This document shows positions 1 to 12,272 of a DNA stretch of 64,000 nucleotides, in pieces (within the stretch, counting starts at the first letter, position 1; each line of letters opens with the position of its first letter). The notes beneath the pieces are model-generated. The model was not told the origin of the DNA, did not search any database, and saw nothing but the letters and a program-made list of their open reading frames with translations. A program made the position numbers and the translations under genes. The stretch covers positions 5,279,503 through 5,343,502 of the forward strand of contig NC_045143.1 of NCBI RefSeq assembly GCF_008831285.2, read 5' to 3'. The stretch comes from Nymphaea colorata (lineage: Eukaryota; Streptophyta; Magnoliopsida; Nymphaeales; Nymphaeaceae).

Positions 1-1203
1 CTCCTTCCCACCCTGTCTAGGAACAAGGCGGAGATGATCACAAAGGATGTCTTCACAAGTCCCATTATTATGGTCACAGCCACCAGATGCTGCTTCTTTT
101 GGATGCCGGCCGCCTTGATCACCTCCGGCGTGTAATACACCACGGCGTCGTTCCCAGATGCCTGCATAAAGATGTTGAGTCCGATGGCTACCAATAGGAT
201 CCGCCGCACGGCTCTTGAGGGGCTCACCAGCAGCTCCCTCCACACGCTCTTCTTGCCTGCTTCCAAGCTTTCCTGCCTTGCTGCTGCCACTATCTCCGCC
301 AGCCGGGCCTCTGCTTCTTCGCCATCCACTGAAGTTCTGTCCAGCACTTTTTTGGCTTCGCCCGTTCGACCTTGAGCCACCAACCATCTAGGGGACTCCG
401 GCATGGCTATCAGCCCGATTATTAGCATCGCAGCAGGAATGCCGGCAACTCCGAGCATCAGTCTCCAATTCAGGTGTTCCGGCAGACCGGAAAAAGCATA
501 ATTGAGAATGTAGCCCACCAGGATACCCACGGTGATGAACACCTCAGGCAAAGATGTGAGCAATCCCCTGGTTGAAGCCGGTGAAACCTCGGCAGTGTAA
601 ACGGGCCCCGTCATCAGAGAGTACCCAACACCAATGCCCGCGACTGCCCTTCCAACCATAAGGATGACGAAGGAGTTCGCTAGGCTCATGGACAGCGCAC
701 CCACGAGGAAGGTGGTAGAAGCTATGACCATGGTGTATCTCCTTCCTATCCAATCTGCAGTCTTTCCTGATACCATGGCACCAAACAGGGAGAAGAAGTT
801 AAGTGATCCCACCAAGATTTCTTCCTGTGTGGAACTTATCCTGAGATCCTCCTTGATGAACAGAATTGCTCCGCTCATCACGCCAATATCTGCATCAGTC
901 AATGGCAAATACAATCTGTTTCAGTTCGTTGGTAGAAGATGAATTGTTCAATTTCTGCACCTTTTTTGCATAAAAACGAATTGGAAAGAAAACAGGAACT
1001 CCAATTATAAGAAGATAACACTCACCATAACCCAAGAGGATTGAATTCATGGAAGCCAGGACAGCACAAGCAAATGCATACTTGCTTAGAGGCGCCTTCC
1101 CCTCGCTGCGGCTGCTGCTTGCAGGTGTGACAACCTCTCCCTGCTGGCTCTTTTCCAGCTCCACTCTGACTGCTTCCCGTCTCTCGTCCTCCGGAGCCAT
1201 CAT
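1..1203 (-). CDS. Polyol/monosaccharide transporter (PLT-like), 5' part, truncated by window edge
   Basis: Proton-coupled sugar-alcohol/monosaccharide carrier of the major facilitator superfamily, expected in the plasma membrane. Exons are 1026-1203 and <1-889; the intron 890-1025 has a GTGAG donor and a TGCAG acceptor and joins the TAT-G/AT-ATT codons to give the family motif LLGYDIGVMSG. About 355 residues are visible. Family signatures seen in order: KYAFACAVLASMNSILLGYD in the first membrane segment, DWIGRRYTM in the loop after segment 2, GVGYSLMTGPVYTAEVSP, and PESPRWL at the start of the central loop, followed by the segment containing NDAVVYYTPEVIKAAGI. The C-terminal membrane segments lie outside the window. 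Two adjacent ATGs (1203 and 1200) open the frame; either could be used. Plant PLT genes usually have this single early intron. The exact substrate cannot be told from sequence. Confidence 0.93.
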
Positions 1204-2466
1204 CCCTGCACGCCCTCTGTAGTCCTCTGAAGCTGAACACGGCAGACGAACAGCAAGGGTGGTGCGGCGATCCTCGGATCCGTTGACTGTATAAGAGAAG
1301 TGTGGATCGTGGGAGTCTTCTCTTTATGTCACCGCGCCATTATCCTCAGAAGAGCCACGTGCTCTCGGAAGCCTATGTGTCAAGAGGCCCACCAGCATGG
1401 CCCAGCAGAACGGTGAAGATCAGAGAACCTGGAAGGAATGCGTTCGGCCATGGCCACTCTACAAGAAAAGGCAGCGTGATATACCTGCGGCTTAACGGAT
1501 TCAACCAAAACGGGCGAATTTCTCGCTGAGATTGCAGTTATTATTTTCTTTTTGGATTATTCAGTATTACTTACAAGGTCTTAAACCTTACCCCTATTGT
1601 GGTATTCTTAAATTTCGGGATTACCATCTCAGTAGTCGGAGTGTAAATCCATTTATTGTGGATGAGGCCCTAATAATTATTACTATATAACAAACGCATT
1701 TCCATTCAAAGGCTTCATCGTTATCTACATCCGTTAAACGGAGCCCACAACTAGTATGGTTTAAACACCTGTTTCTTTAACTAGGTAACCTCCTCAAGCA
1801 CAAGGCTAGTATGGTTTAAACACCTGTTTCTTTAACTAGGTAACCTCCTCAAGCACAAGCCTACTTATTTTTTATTTAATCATGGAAACAAATAGGAGGA
1901 AACATAGGCCCTCAAAGGCTCAATATGAGAGCTAATAACAGGATAACTAAGAAGAAAAACTACGGACACATTTCGACGATATTTTATTAAGCAAGTAATA
2001 GTTATAATGCTAATTTGGAAAAGTGACACGCTTTAAGGGAACAAAAGTGACACGCTCACAGACGCGAGGTATCTAAAAGGGATAAGATATAATGCTAATT
2101 GGGAAAAGAATAAAAAATGTAATACATGAAAACAGTCTTACAGAATATCCTTTTCCCCTCCATTCATGTGCTTTAAAGCGACTTTCCATCTCCCGGAAAG
2201 GCAATTCTCATGAAAACGGATTTTCATGGAAAAGGTAAACTTGTACTTAAGAAGGCTAGACCATTTTTACCTGCCGCTGTAAAACCAGGAAGGTGGACCC
2301 CGTGATGAGCTGAAAAGTGGGACAACTCCCAAACAATCTACCCTTTCACACCCAATCTGACCACATTCCTCCTCCCCCTGCATCGATACGTTTACAACCC
2401 AACTTTGTACCAATTACCTTCCGCGTTCAAAGCTCCGCTAGCTCACTAGTCTCCCCTGTCCAAATC
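1204..2466. other. Intergenic: PLT upstream region with short duplications
   Basis: No credible gene. It holds the promoter side of the PLT gene and the 3' flank of the CHL1 helicase gene. Two duplications are visible: a 55 bp tandem repeat at 1751-1860, and a looser pair in which a 20-base string around TATAATGCTAATT recurs about 85 bp apart (near 2002 and 2088) with GTGACACGCT twice between them. Confidence 0.7.
1751..1860. repeat. Tandem duplication, two 55 bp units
   Basis: A unit beginning CTAGTATGGTTTAAACACC starts at 1751 and again at 1806, nearly identical over 55 bp. It lies about 550 bp upstream of the PLT start codon, so it could alter promoter spacing. No transposon ends were recognised. 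Confidence 0.9.
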
Positions 2467-5400
2467 TTAAGGGCAGCGCCTCGATTCCACCCTCTGTTTG
2501 TTAAACTTAAAGAACTGATGGAGTAGCCTGTACACCTCCCCAAAATTTGCTGTCACAGAAACTAGACGAGCTTTTATCCACCCCGGGAGCTTCTTCACCG
2601 GCGGCTCAGATGAGCTTTTCTTGGATGCATAGCGTGAGTCCACCAGCAATATCGCAGCATAGTCATCAATGTGTCTAATCGCTCTACCTGCTCTCAATTC
2701 CAACAGAGAAGAAGAAAATGGTCGAGATTACCATTTAAACAGGTACAGCAGTAACCCACATAAATTTAAAAGGCTCTAGTACCTTCACCATCGACTATGA
2801 ACAGTGAAGATCCAAGGTCAACATCACCAGCATTGACGGTGATGTGAACAAAACTTCCCCAATTTTTAGCCCCACCCTTAGCCGTGGAATATAGTTAGAT
2901 GGGAGATAAGGTCTTGGGAATGTTATAACAATTTCTTACTGTGATTTAGCAGATCAGTAGATCTGCACTCCACAAACAGACATAAAGAAACAATGGTCTT
3001 GCCTTTTTCTAGGGATACTTAAAGTTTTAAAGAAAGAAAATTCAAGGGAAAGAAGACAATGATTACCGATTGATTGATTCACAGCTTTCATGCATAGATT
3101 TTCATAGTACTCCCTCCCCCTTAGCTTGCAGCTTCTCAGTATGTCCAGGCTCGTGTCCCTGCCGTATCCTCGAATCCTGTGATTGTCAAAATTGGAACTG
3201 CTACAACCTGTGGTCCCATAATCAGATGATCCAGAACCTTCAATGTACTTTATTCTCTCGATCAGCTCCACATCTGAAGGGCTCGGATAAGGAAGACCAA
3301 CCATGACCACGCACCGGCCCAACCCATCACTAAAATTGATTCCCTCTGAGACCTTTCCTCCCACCACAGCCAGAAGCAGTGCACCGTTGTGCACGGCCCC
3401 TGTCGTTGCACCCTTGTTGCTACATGCTGTCACAGCGTCCCTGTATTCTTTTAGGATAGCTTCCACGTCCACGCTACCTCTGGGCTCTCTGAATAGTCGC
3501 TTCCTCTTCTGGATTCTTTCCAGAAGACCTGCCGACTTCCATGCATCATAGACCTTTCTTTCGTATTCAAATGATGGAAAGAACACTATGATCCCTTCAG
3601 GAACCACAGCCAATATATTGCAAATCAAACGCCCAAGCTCTTCAATCTACAAGGAACAACAAAAAGAAGGTATTGCTAATGTTTTAAGTCGAGAAAAAAC
3701 AACAAAAGACTTTCATACTGGTTGTCCTTTTGCAGAGGTCAGCTGTCCTGTGCATGCGTAGCATGTGCGGTCCTAAACAAGGCTTAAGTCATGAAATATG
3801 GTGTAATGTACGCAGCCACCTTTGCATGTTTACTAAGAAATTATTTTCTCACTCTCTGTCTGTCCTCTAAATTAGAAAAAACTTTTGGGTTCGAAAAGCT
3901 TGCTGAGTGATTGGAATTCGGATCACTAAAAAAGCAGGTTGGTCTAAACTTCAAACTCTAAGACTTAAAATAAATAATGAGAGGAAAAGTGCGTTCAACA
4001 TACTTTTAAATCTGATTAAAAAGGTAAAACTTGCAATTAATTTTCTACATAATGAGATACAAGTATCTATGTTCCATATGCACGTGGTGTGTATGTGTGG
4101 TGCATGTCAGGACGTGTACTGCCATGCTTATAACATGTAACTTGTAAGTTACTCTGGAAGAAGTGATCAACAAACTTACAGACTAAAGTATTCAGTGAAT
4201 TAAGACGAAGCATCTATATGCACCAAAAGGACATTAGGTCCATTTTTTTTATTATGCACATTTACAGCATGCTATATATCGAGATAATAAAAGGCTTTGC
4301 ATGGAAAAGTTTTCAGGAAACAACTAATTTCAAATAAAACTCTTCTGAAATGCAAAAACTGGATTTCGCCAGTTGCTTCCTATGAACAGTTCAAGCTTTA
4401 TAGAAGCTTACCCACAAAGTACCAGAATCTTACCATATCAGTAGAACTTCTTGAATGATAGCTGAAATCAAATGTCCTACCCGTTGGACCACAAGAGACT
4501 GCAATTGGCAAGATACTTTCTGAAGGGACGATATGATTACAGGAAAAAAATGCAGCCGCTCCTTGGGTAAACATGGAAAGAGCCGCTCCTTCATCTCCTC
4601 TATGGGCTGAAGTGTTCCACCAGCCAAAACAACGGCACGAGCTTCATCCATGATCTGTAGCAAAGCTTCATGTAGTTAGGACTTCCATGTGTGCAGTAAA
4701 GGAGTGCACCGATAGACACTTTTAAGTTCTTGTCTAACTGAACCTCTGAAAATATTTTTTCTCCAGCAAGCATGACAAATTTCAGAAACCCCTCATCCTG
4801 CTGCTCAGGACAGGATAGTTTTTGCCTTGAAACTATGATCCTCCCTTCAAAGTCTCTACTTGATAATGAGATCAAGAAAGTTGCAATAGCCTGGAAGCTA
4901 GATTGGATGCTAGCAGCACCATCCTTATAAGCATCATTAGTAGCTGAGTCTTCACTAGAGGAAGCCATTTTGCTGTTAAAACCACTGACCTGAAAATTAA
5001 CAATGAAAAGGGAAACAGCAGTAATCAAAGAAAAACGAGAGATGAAAATGGTCTTCTTTTTTGGTTTTCATGGGAACAATAGGGATGAAGATTTGAAAGC
5101 CACAATCCAGAATACCTTATTAATGATATTGCTTTCCTTTATATACTCCATCAGTTTAACAAAATTAATGTTGTCAATATCTAGTGAAAAAAGGAAATCA
5201 TTGATCGCCATAGAATAATCACAAAATTGCTTCTCCTTGACCATTCGATCGTTGCCTTTAACAGGGCTAGTATCATCAAACTCGATAACCTTCCCACCAA
5301 GCAGCAGCTGAAGGAAAGACTCAACAAGAATAATGATGGTTTGGATATATCGCCTATTTCCAGCTCCCAAACGGTCCTGAAACCTTTCCAGGTACAGCCT

Positions 5401-8400
5401 TAGACTCGAGCCCACATGTTCCAGCTGCAAAATGCACACGTCTTTACTCGTAACCAACTGAAAATTGTAATTCCCAGAGATTGGGTCAAGAAAGAACAAA
5501 CCTGTGATTTTGTCACTTTTGAGTTGTACATATTCGTAAGAGAGTCTGCCAAATTGTGAGCTTCATCTATAATGATTATGCTGTTTCTCAGGCTTAGTCC
5601 CAGTGATTCACGAGAAGATTTCAACAAAAGAGACTGATAAGGCAGGACTACTAGATCAGCTGCCCGGATCATGCTTCTTGACCCATAGTAAGGACAGGTA
5701 TTGATCTTGTGTCCAAGCTGCACAGCATCTTCTATATCTAATGCACCCATTCGAAACATCTCATCTCTGTACTGTTTCTGTAACTTTCTCTTTGACAACA
5801 TGGGACAGCCAGATGAAGGCTTAGCATGATTCGATTTACCATTATGCTTTACCTGCAAGGCACACACCATCCAGAAGGCCCATTAATAAACTAAGTAGCC
5901 AAGATTGTCTCTTTACATGCATCAGCTACAGGTCATATGTGCATCAGCACGCAAAGAGCAACAAACGCGGAATTTAGAAGGGGCAAATACTATCACGCTT
6001 AAAAATAGAGACAAAGTAAACGACTGAACGTGTTTAAGGTTTCAAGTTACCAAGTACTAAACCTTTATTCTGCATTTAGGCTTTCCTTTGCTTTTGTTTT
6101 TCTGCAGCTCCAAACAGCGCTCGTTGATCCGATTCAAACTGCCAAGTTTTAGAACATCTGAAAATATGTAAAAAATGTCAAAAGTTAGTGGTTGAGAATT
6201 AAACAGTGATTGTCTCGTTAAGCTATCAATTATTAATTTAGTCCTCGCGACCAAAATAATCACCTTCCAATAAGTAACAATGGTTTCCTCGTCGCATAAA
6301 GGCCGTAAACCATTTGGGCTCGAAACTGGAACTACACGATGGCATGGAGCACCTAAGCTGCGCAAATAAGTTTCCTTTTCTATTTTATTTCTAACACTTC
6401 CATTTATATCTCTCCCCAGCCTACTTCCTTCTTTCCTTTGTTCTTATTTAGGTGCTGCAGCCTTCTACTTTGCGCTAGTCTGAACCTCTAGACAGATTAA
6501 GCATGTCTAGGACTCTAGGGCAGAAAGGACAGAAAATGGGAGTTGATCGGACTGAAATACAAAAAGATCAGTACGTCACACACACACACAGGTAGAGGAT
6601 CAAATGGGAATAAGATTAGAAAACAGGACGACAAGAAGTTATAGAAAGTACAAATAAAACATGGAAAGAAAAACAAAATACTACAGAAAGAACATGGAGA
6701 AAACAAAAAACAAGGCAACGTGTCAGCGCAGAGAAACAGAGAAAAAAAAAAAAATGCCCAGAGAACAGCCAGTTAGTGGCATGAAGCTGGCGGTGACTGA
6801 TACAATGTGCAAGATGGACGTCGCTCTGGATTCGATAGCAGAAGTAGGCAAAAGGACAAGCCAAATCCGTGAAAACCTGATGAATACATGCAGATCTACC
6901 GCCAACAACAAATGAGCGAAAAGTGAGCCCAACACTTCGACGAAGTAGGGGAGGAGGAAAGGAGGAGTTGGCAGGGCGTGCAGAGGTCAGCTAAAGCTGA
7001 AGGCAAGAGGCTGAAGAAGGGACAGGTGGCAAAAAGAAGGTGATGGGTCTTAGCAGCCGAGTAGCGAAGAGGAGCACAGTTGGCAAGGTGGATATTCAGA
7101 CGCTGAAGATGATCGAAGGTTAAGAAGCCTGTAATTGTTAAAGCTCAAGAAAAATGCACAATTTGTTTTAGCCTGTACCGTCAAATGGGCCTATATAACG
7201 GTTATCATCCGACATCAGCCTATATAGATACAATTCTGATAAAAATGCGGTAAAGCAACAAGCATGATAAGGATGAACCATGGTATCTGTATGTTTATGT
7301 CATTGTTTGCCTAACCTTTTCTTTCCACTTATGTGCTAATAAATTTGTTGCCTCGCTATACTCTCACATACATCTTGGAACTCCAATGCTCTCCAAACAC
7401 ATTGCTTGCGGCTGGTGGAAATTCTCAATGACAACATTCGATATCTTACGGAACTATAGAGCGCTTGAGCTCTGATTTCAGAACCAAAAAGCAGAAGGTT
7501 GATTCCTTTGCCTAGGGAATGATAAACTGAACCCGATGCATGAAGGCGACATTTCCTATAGGAAGATACTGAGGTTTTGTACGAGAAATGGGAATCTTCA
7601 GCAGCGTGCGGGAACATCTCTTGATGAGTTATAATGAACAATCATTTGGTCTAGAAAAAAATAGCTTAACTAAGAATATAACAAAAATGGTCCGGTAGAA
7701 AACTACCATTAGAGAAACCGAGATTAGCGCAGGAAAGATTGCCAGGCAGGAAAAACTAATCACCTGCATTTATGCACATATTCTGCCTGGAACCCAAGCA
7801 GACGGCCTTCAACTCCGAATCAAAAACAGTCCTTCGCAATTCCTTCACAAACTGAGAAAGCTGAGAATGCGTTCTACTGCAGAAATAAACTTTCATAGCC
7901 GCTTCCTCATCATCCTCATCATCACCATCCCCACTGCTAGTGTCGCTTGCATCCCCAGCCGCCTTCCTCTTCACCGCCCCCTCCTCCTCACCGCTCTCAT
8001 ACTCGTCCACTAAGAACTCCAATTCCTTGTCCTCCAATCCTTCCGCTTTCTTCTTGAACCCTTTACCGGATAAGTTTCGTCGACTTCCATCGATCTCGCC
8101 TATGCCCTTTACATCCCTCGATTTCTTAGTTCTTTGTTGAATCGATTGCTGCCCTTGACGAACGCTAGTGCGCTCGTCGTCAATTTTCGGAACGAAATCC
8201 CTCATCCAATCTGGTTCGTCACCGTCAGCATCGCGGGGATCCCCACATGAGGCCTGCCCTTCCCTTCTCGCTGTCGCACCGTCATTGGTGGAAGGACGTG
8301 ATCGCTGATCGACAACCCATTGCAAAGCACTGCATATAATGCTGAGGGTTTTTCCAGTCCCTGAATATCACAAATAGACAAGACAAATTGAAAAAAAAAA

Positions 8401-8615
8401 AAAAAAAGATAGGAGGAGAATCGAAGAACCCTCTGTAAAGAAGAAAATGAAGGAGCACGAAATATCTGGCTGCCTGTTGGACTTTCGAGCATGGCGACGC
8501 CACCCTTCTCGATGGCATCATACAGAGCTCTCATGAATTCCGTCTGAATCGAATAAGGCGTAAAGGGGAATGCCGGGAATTGGATCTCGTTTCCTCCTCC
8601 GTCTTCCGGCGCCAT
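2467..8615 (-). CDS. CHL1: CHL1/DDX11-type ATP-dependent DNA helicase, frameshifted
   Basis: Superfamily 2 Rad3/XPD-like 5'-3' DNA helicase with an iron-sulfur cluster; family members act in sister-chromatid cohesion and replication-fork repair in the nucleus. Exons: 8474-8615, 7764-8360, 6063-6157, 5502-5852, 5116-5424, 4744-4989, 4434-4654, 3067-3646, 2467-2687. Walker A (ESPTGTGKT) is split by intron 1, whose donor is GC. Cluster cysteines appear as NMC, NERC, SGCP and TCPYYGSR; the DEAH box is IIDEAHNL; motif V is [11 protein letters not shown]; motif VI QSIGRAIRH crosses the last intron. Summed exons give 2,762 nt, one short of a multiple of three. The loss is in the 7-A run at 4544-4550: upstream reads [12 protein letters not shown], downstream needs the other frame for [16 protein letters not shown]. 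As written, translation stops at the exon 7/8 junction, removing motor domain 2. All other exons are intact, so this is a recent mutation or an assembly indel. Expected length about 920 residues. Confidence 0.93.
6158..7763 (-). other. CHL1 intron 2-3 interval, 1.6 kb intron
   Basis: This is the largest intron of the helicase gene, between the exon carrying the first cluster cysteine and the exon carrying the second. It is purine-rich on the plus strand around 6530-7080 and holds only short chance ORFs on both strands. No transposon or RNA gene was recognised. Confidence 0.7.
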
Positions 8616-8634
8616 CCCTCTCTCTCTCTCTCTC
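8616..8634 (-). repeat. (GA)n tract in CHL1 5' leader
   Basis: On the minus strand a GAGAGA run sits directly before the CHL1 ATG (8615). GA/CT tracts are common in plant 5' leaders and can bind BPC-type factors; any regulatory role here is inference. Confidence 0.8.
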
Positions 8635-9175
8635 GCCCGACTCGCTTGCCCCTTCCCTTTTCCCGCCAGTTTCTTGCTTGTGTGACCGCCGATGGGGCTG
8701 CTAGACGGATCGGGTATGTATGATAACGGATCGGATATACACCCGAGGAACTCATACGTCAAAAATTGTCCTGAACCAAGTTTAAGCGCGCCAGTAGCTG
8801 TGGAGCCAGAAATTTCATTTTAAAAGGCGCTTTAAGTTTAAATTTTAATTTTAAGAAACACTTATTTATAAAAAACTGAAAATTAATGAAGTTTTATATA
8901 TGAATAAAGTAAATTTTGTCTGCTAATGTAGGCAATTGCCCACACGGCACAGAAGCCTACAACTTAGATCTGCCACTGAAGGCTATCCCCGAATATGAGC
9001 ATTATTTTGGCTCAGACATGGCATACAATTTTGTTTCAAAATCTGTTCATGGTTATCTAATCAAACTCATGCGTTCCGGGGACTTGAAGATAAAATAAAT
9101 GTGCGTTTCATTCCACCGACCATATAAAGTTGAAGCCCTCTCCTTCTTATTAAGATGTAAAATATACTCATAATT

Positions 9176-9494
9176 GTATCTTTTCCTCAAATTCCGAATA
9201 CGAATAACAAAAATCATATTTGAATCTGAATCTGATATCGAATTTTGCAACATGGATCCAATCTAGATCCCATTTTTAGATTCAATTTTGAATCAAATCC
9301 AACTGATTTTCAAAATGGATATAGAATATTTATTTAAAACTAATCTGATTTAAATCTGAGTTCGAATTTGATCGGATGAAATCTAAATCTGATGTGAGAT
9401 CTTAATTGGATATTAACCTTTTTTCACATACATTTTTTTCAGAATGGTTGCAAAAGTCGAATATCTAGTTCAAATCAAATATACTGACATCCTT
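9176..9494. repeat. AATCTGAATC-rich dispersed repeat, copy 1
   Basis: An AT-rich block built of variants of GAATCTGAATCTGAT and AATCCAA. It shares a 17-base identical string (TATTTATTTAAAACTAA, near 9327) and an ending of the form GACATCCNTACT with the block at 58330-58612, so the two are copies of one dispersed family. The type of element was not identified. Confidence 0.65.
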
Positions 9495-9524
9495 ACTTTG
9501 TATTATCCTCAGAGTCTAAACTTC

Positions 9525-9588
9525 TATCAGTGCTTGGTATGGCCCCAGTCTAAGGTTATATCAGTGCTTGGTGTGGCCCCAGTCTAAG
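9525..9588. repeat. Short tandem duplication, period 34 bp
   Basis: A unit reading TATCAGTGCTTGGTRTGG followed by CCCCAGTCTAAG occurs twice in a row with one base difference. It directly follows the AT-rich repeat at 9176-9494. Confidence 0.85.
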
Positions 9589-12272
9589 TAAACTAATACA
9601 ATGTTCCTACCCAATTGGCAAAAAGACAACAGAATCCACAATAATTGAGCACCTGAAATTTAAGTGGTGCAAGCCTGACCAATTACACTATACCTCTTGA
9701 GGCTCAAACTCACTGAATCAACTCATTATTTGTCCAAATTTTCTTTTGCTAGAGTTTAGATTAGTATATGATAGGTTGCATAATCAAAACTCCCAACCCA
9801 TCCGAGTTCAACTGGTTCATTTACTTTTTTCAATTTTTTTTCAGCTATGATTTAGTCAGTCTGTGCAATTTCTTTTCGTTGTTGAATCTCTACATGGCTA
9901 CCATCCCTTGGATCCTCATTTAAACACAAATAATAATACCAATTTGTAACATTTAAGGGTTGTTTGGCAACAGCAGGTTATTACTCTTTCATAAATCTGC
10001 CTCAAATGTTAAAACAAATCAAAGGTTACAGTGTTCCATGAATTGCTTCGATCTTTAGAAAAGATTCACATAACAATAACAATCTATTCTCTACCAAACA
10101 TCCCTTATGGTCTTGCCGCTACTCATATGGCTTTCAGGACCGAGTTCTCCTTGTAATTGAATTCAAGTATAAATGGATCGGCTTTCTATTTTTGGTTACG
10201 AAAGCGAGCTAGGCCAGAATAAAGGTGGATGTTGAGAAAAATACGAGATATTGACAGCCGCAGTCAGGTGGAGATCCATCAGGTGCTGTTTTTTGGCATA
10301 ACACAACATGAAATGTGTCCATCAAATCCCATATTGCCAATAACAAAAGAATGTCAGCCAAACGTATTTTTAAACTAGGCTTTGTAGTGAGGAATTTTTT
10401 TCCTATACACCAGTTGGAATAACAACTTGACAGAGACTACCTGCTCAAAGTCGAAGACTAAATATCCCTGGAACTAAAATGGAAAGTAACTCTCGTTGCA
10501 TGCAAAGTGAAGGTCAATAAAAATTACTAGTTCCGGTTTCCGAATGAACACAATGAGTCAGGTGGGCGGCATCCAAAGAGTCATCACTCATGAACAGACG
10601 TGCATTTGTGGGGACAAAAAGAAAACGAGTGGTATGGTGTTAGAACAGAACAATTTCTCAAAAGATTCCTGGAAAAAGAAAAAGATACACGAAACCAACA
10701 ACTGCGCTGAGCCTGTGGGCAACTGCCCACTCCAAAGCTGATTAGCCAAAGAAAAATGTTAACAAAAAAAGAAACCAGATACCATACAAGGTTCAACTAG
10801 AACCTAAAGTTTGTCATCAAAAACATTTTGAGCAGGCATCCAAAACATTTCCCATTAATTGGGTAGTTGAAGGTCCCATATTTCCATATTCTGCACAAAA
10901 TTAAAAACATTAGCACGACGAATTGGTGAACCGCTAGCTCGGTCATGGACACCACAATACTCATTCTGCACAACAGGAAAAATGGGTTTCCAATTCAGGC
11001 ACACAGAGGTAGTTGTGTGGTTACTGCTGCTTCGGACAAAAATACAAGATTTACATGATTTACAATGATAGTAGCTTTCCTCCCATTGAAGTAGTTGTAT
11101 AGATCAGCTAAAAAAGTTTGACTTGAGAATGCAAATGCAGGAGCAGCACGACCAAATTACCTTGGAGGCCAAGGACTTCGAACATCCAGTTGATGTTGAA
11201 AGTTTTTAAACCACATACACTGTCCTCGTGATACTCAAAGCACAACAAAGGATAGACAAGCAAGTTCTGTACTGCCACTTGATCATCAAAATTCAACAGT
11301 CTCCACGTGAGATCACAATAACAGACCTGTCATGTTCTCCTTAGTAACAGCAGGAAGTGATGCTATTCACTAGAAGCAGTAAAAAAAGACTAAAATGATG
11401 CCCATGCAGCATACTTCAGCCGCTAAGTTCCATCCAGTCTGTGCCCCATTATAGAAGAGCTCTCTCTCTCTCTCTCGCTCTCTATCTCCCTCTCATAAAT
11501 CGTTAACTTTATTCTGAATATTGTAAACAAAAATAAGCGTACATGATCTAAAGATAGATCTGAATCTTAGAAAGTTCAAAAAGATTGTTAAAGAAAACAA
11601 TTAAATTAACAGTAAAATTTACATAAAGATCGTACAATGTGCACAAAGATATCAGGTGAAGCCTTAACACCTGGAAAAAGCTTTAACACAGAAAATCATT
11701 ACTTTTCTCCCTTGCTTGGGAAGAATCAGCCTAATAGGCGTACAACTTGTTTTGGACGGCATTCCTAATGTGAATAACCGTATTCAAAATTAGGGAGGAG
11801 AACTATGTTGTGTAAAAAAGCATTTAAGAGAAAACATTATAAACATAAAAATCTCAGAACGTGATTTCTATGTACAGTAATTTTGTATGAGAGCCTCAAC
11901 AACCAGTTTGAAAGAAACTCAATCCACTCTGAACCGAGAACCTGAAAAGATAAACCAAAAATGTTCAGGCCCTTTGCTTATCCATAATAACAGAACCGCC
12001 GCGTAACTTTGATACCAAATTAGCATCATGCATGATATGATAATATTTGAAACATTGACTACATTGTGTGTAGAAAACACATGCTTCCAGATGTAGCTAG
12101 GGATGACCAAGAGTGCTCACCAAGAAGTGAACAAGAGGCAATATTTGACCACCACATGCAAAGCAGCAAGCAGCCCCTTTTGTTCTTGGACACAAGTCAC
12201 CCCAAACCTTTGAGCAACCAAACCGCCACCAGAAATGAAACATGCCAAAGCCAGTCAAAATCAAAAACCATT

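Larger units (their letters stand above)
8635..12272. other. Intergenic between CHL1 start and sorting-nexin stop
   Basis: About 3.6 kb without a credible coding exon. It contains the CHL1 promoter, an AATCTGAATC-rich repeat copy (9176-9494), a 34 bp-period duplication (9525-9588), a short CT microsatellite (about 11460-11495) and probably the 3' UTR of the sorting-nexin gene on its right edge. Short ORFs here have no recognisable similarity. Confidence 0.65.

Noticed and set aside
6616-6935. ORFs on both strands in the CHL1 intron
   Set aside because: Low-complexity purine-rich intron sequence; conserved helicase exons splice cleanly around it.
2467-8615. CHL1 as an old pseudogene
   Set aside because: Apart from one missing base in a homopolymer, all nine exons, splice sites and motifs are intact, which does not fit long-term decay.
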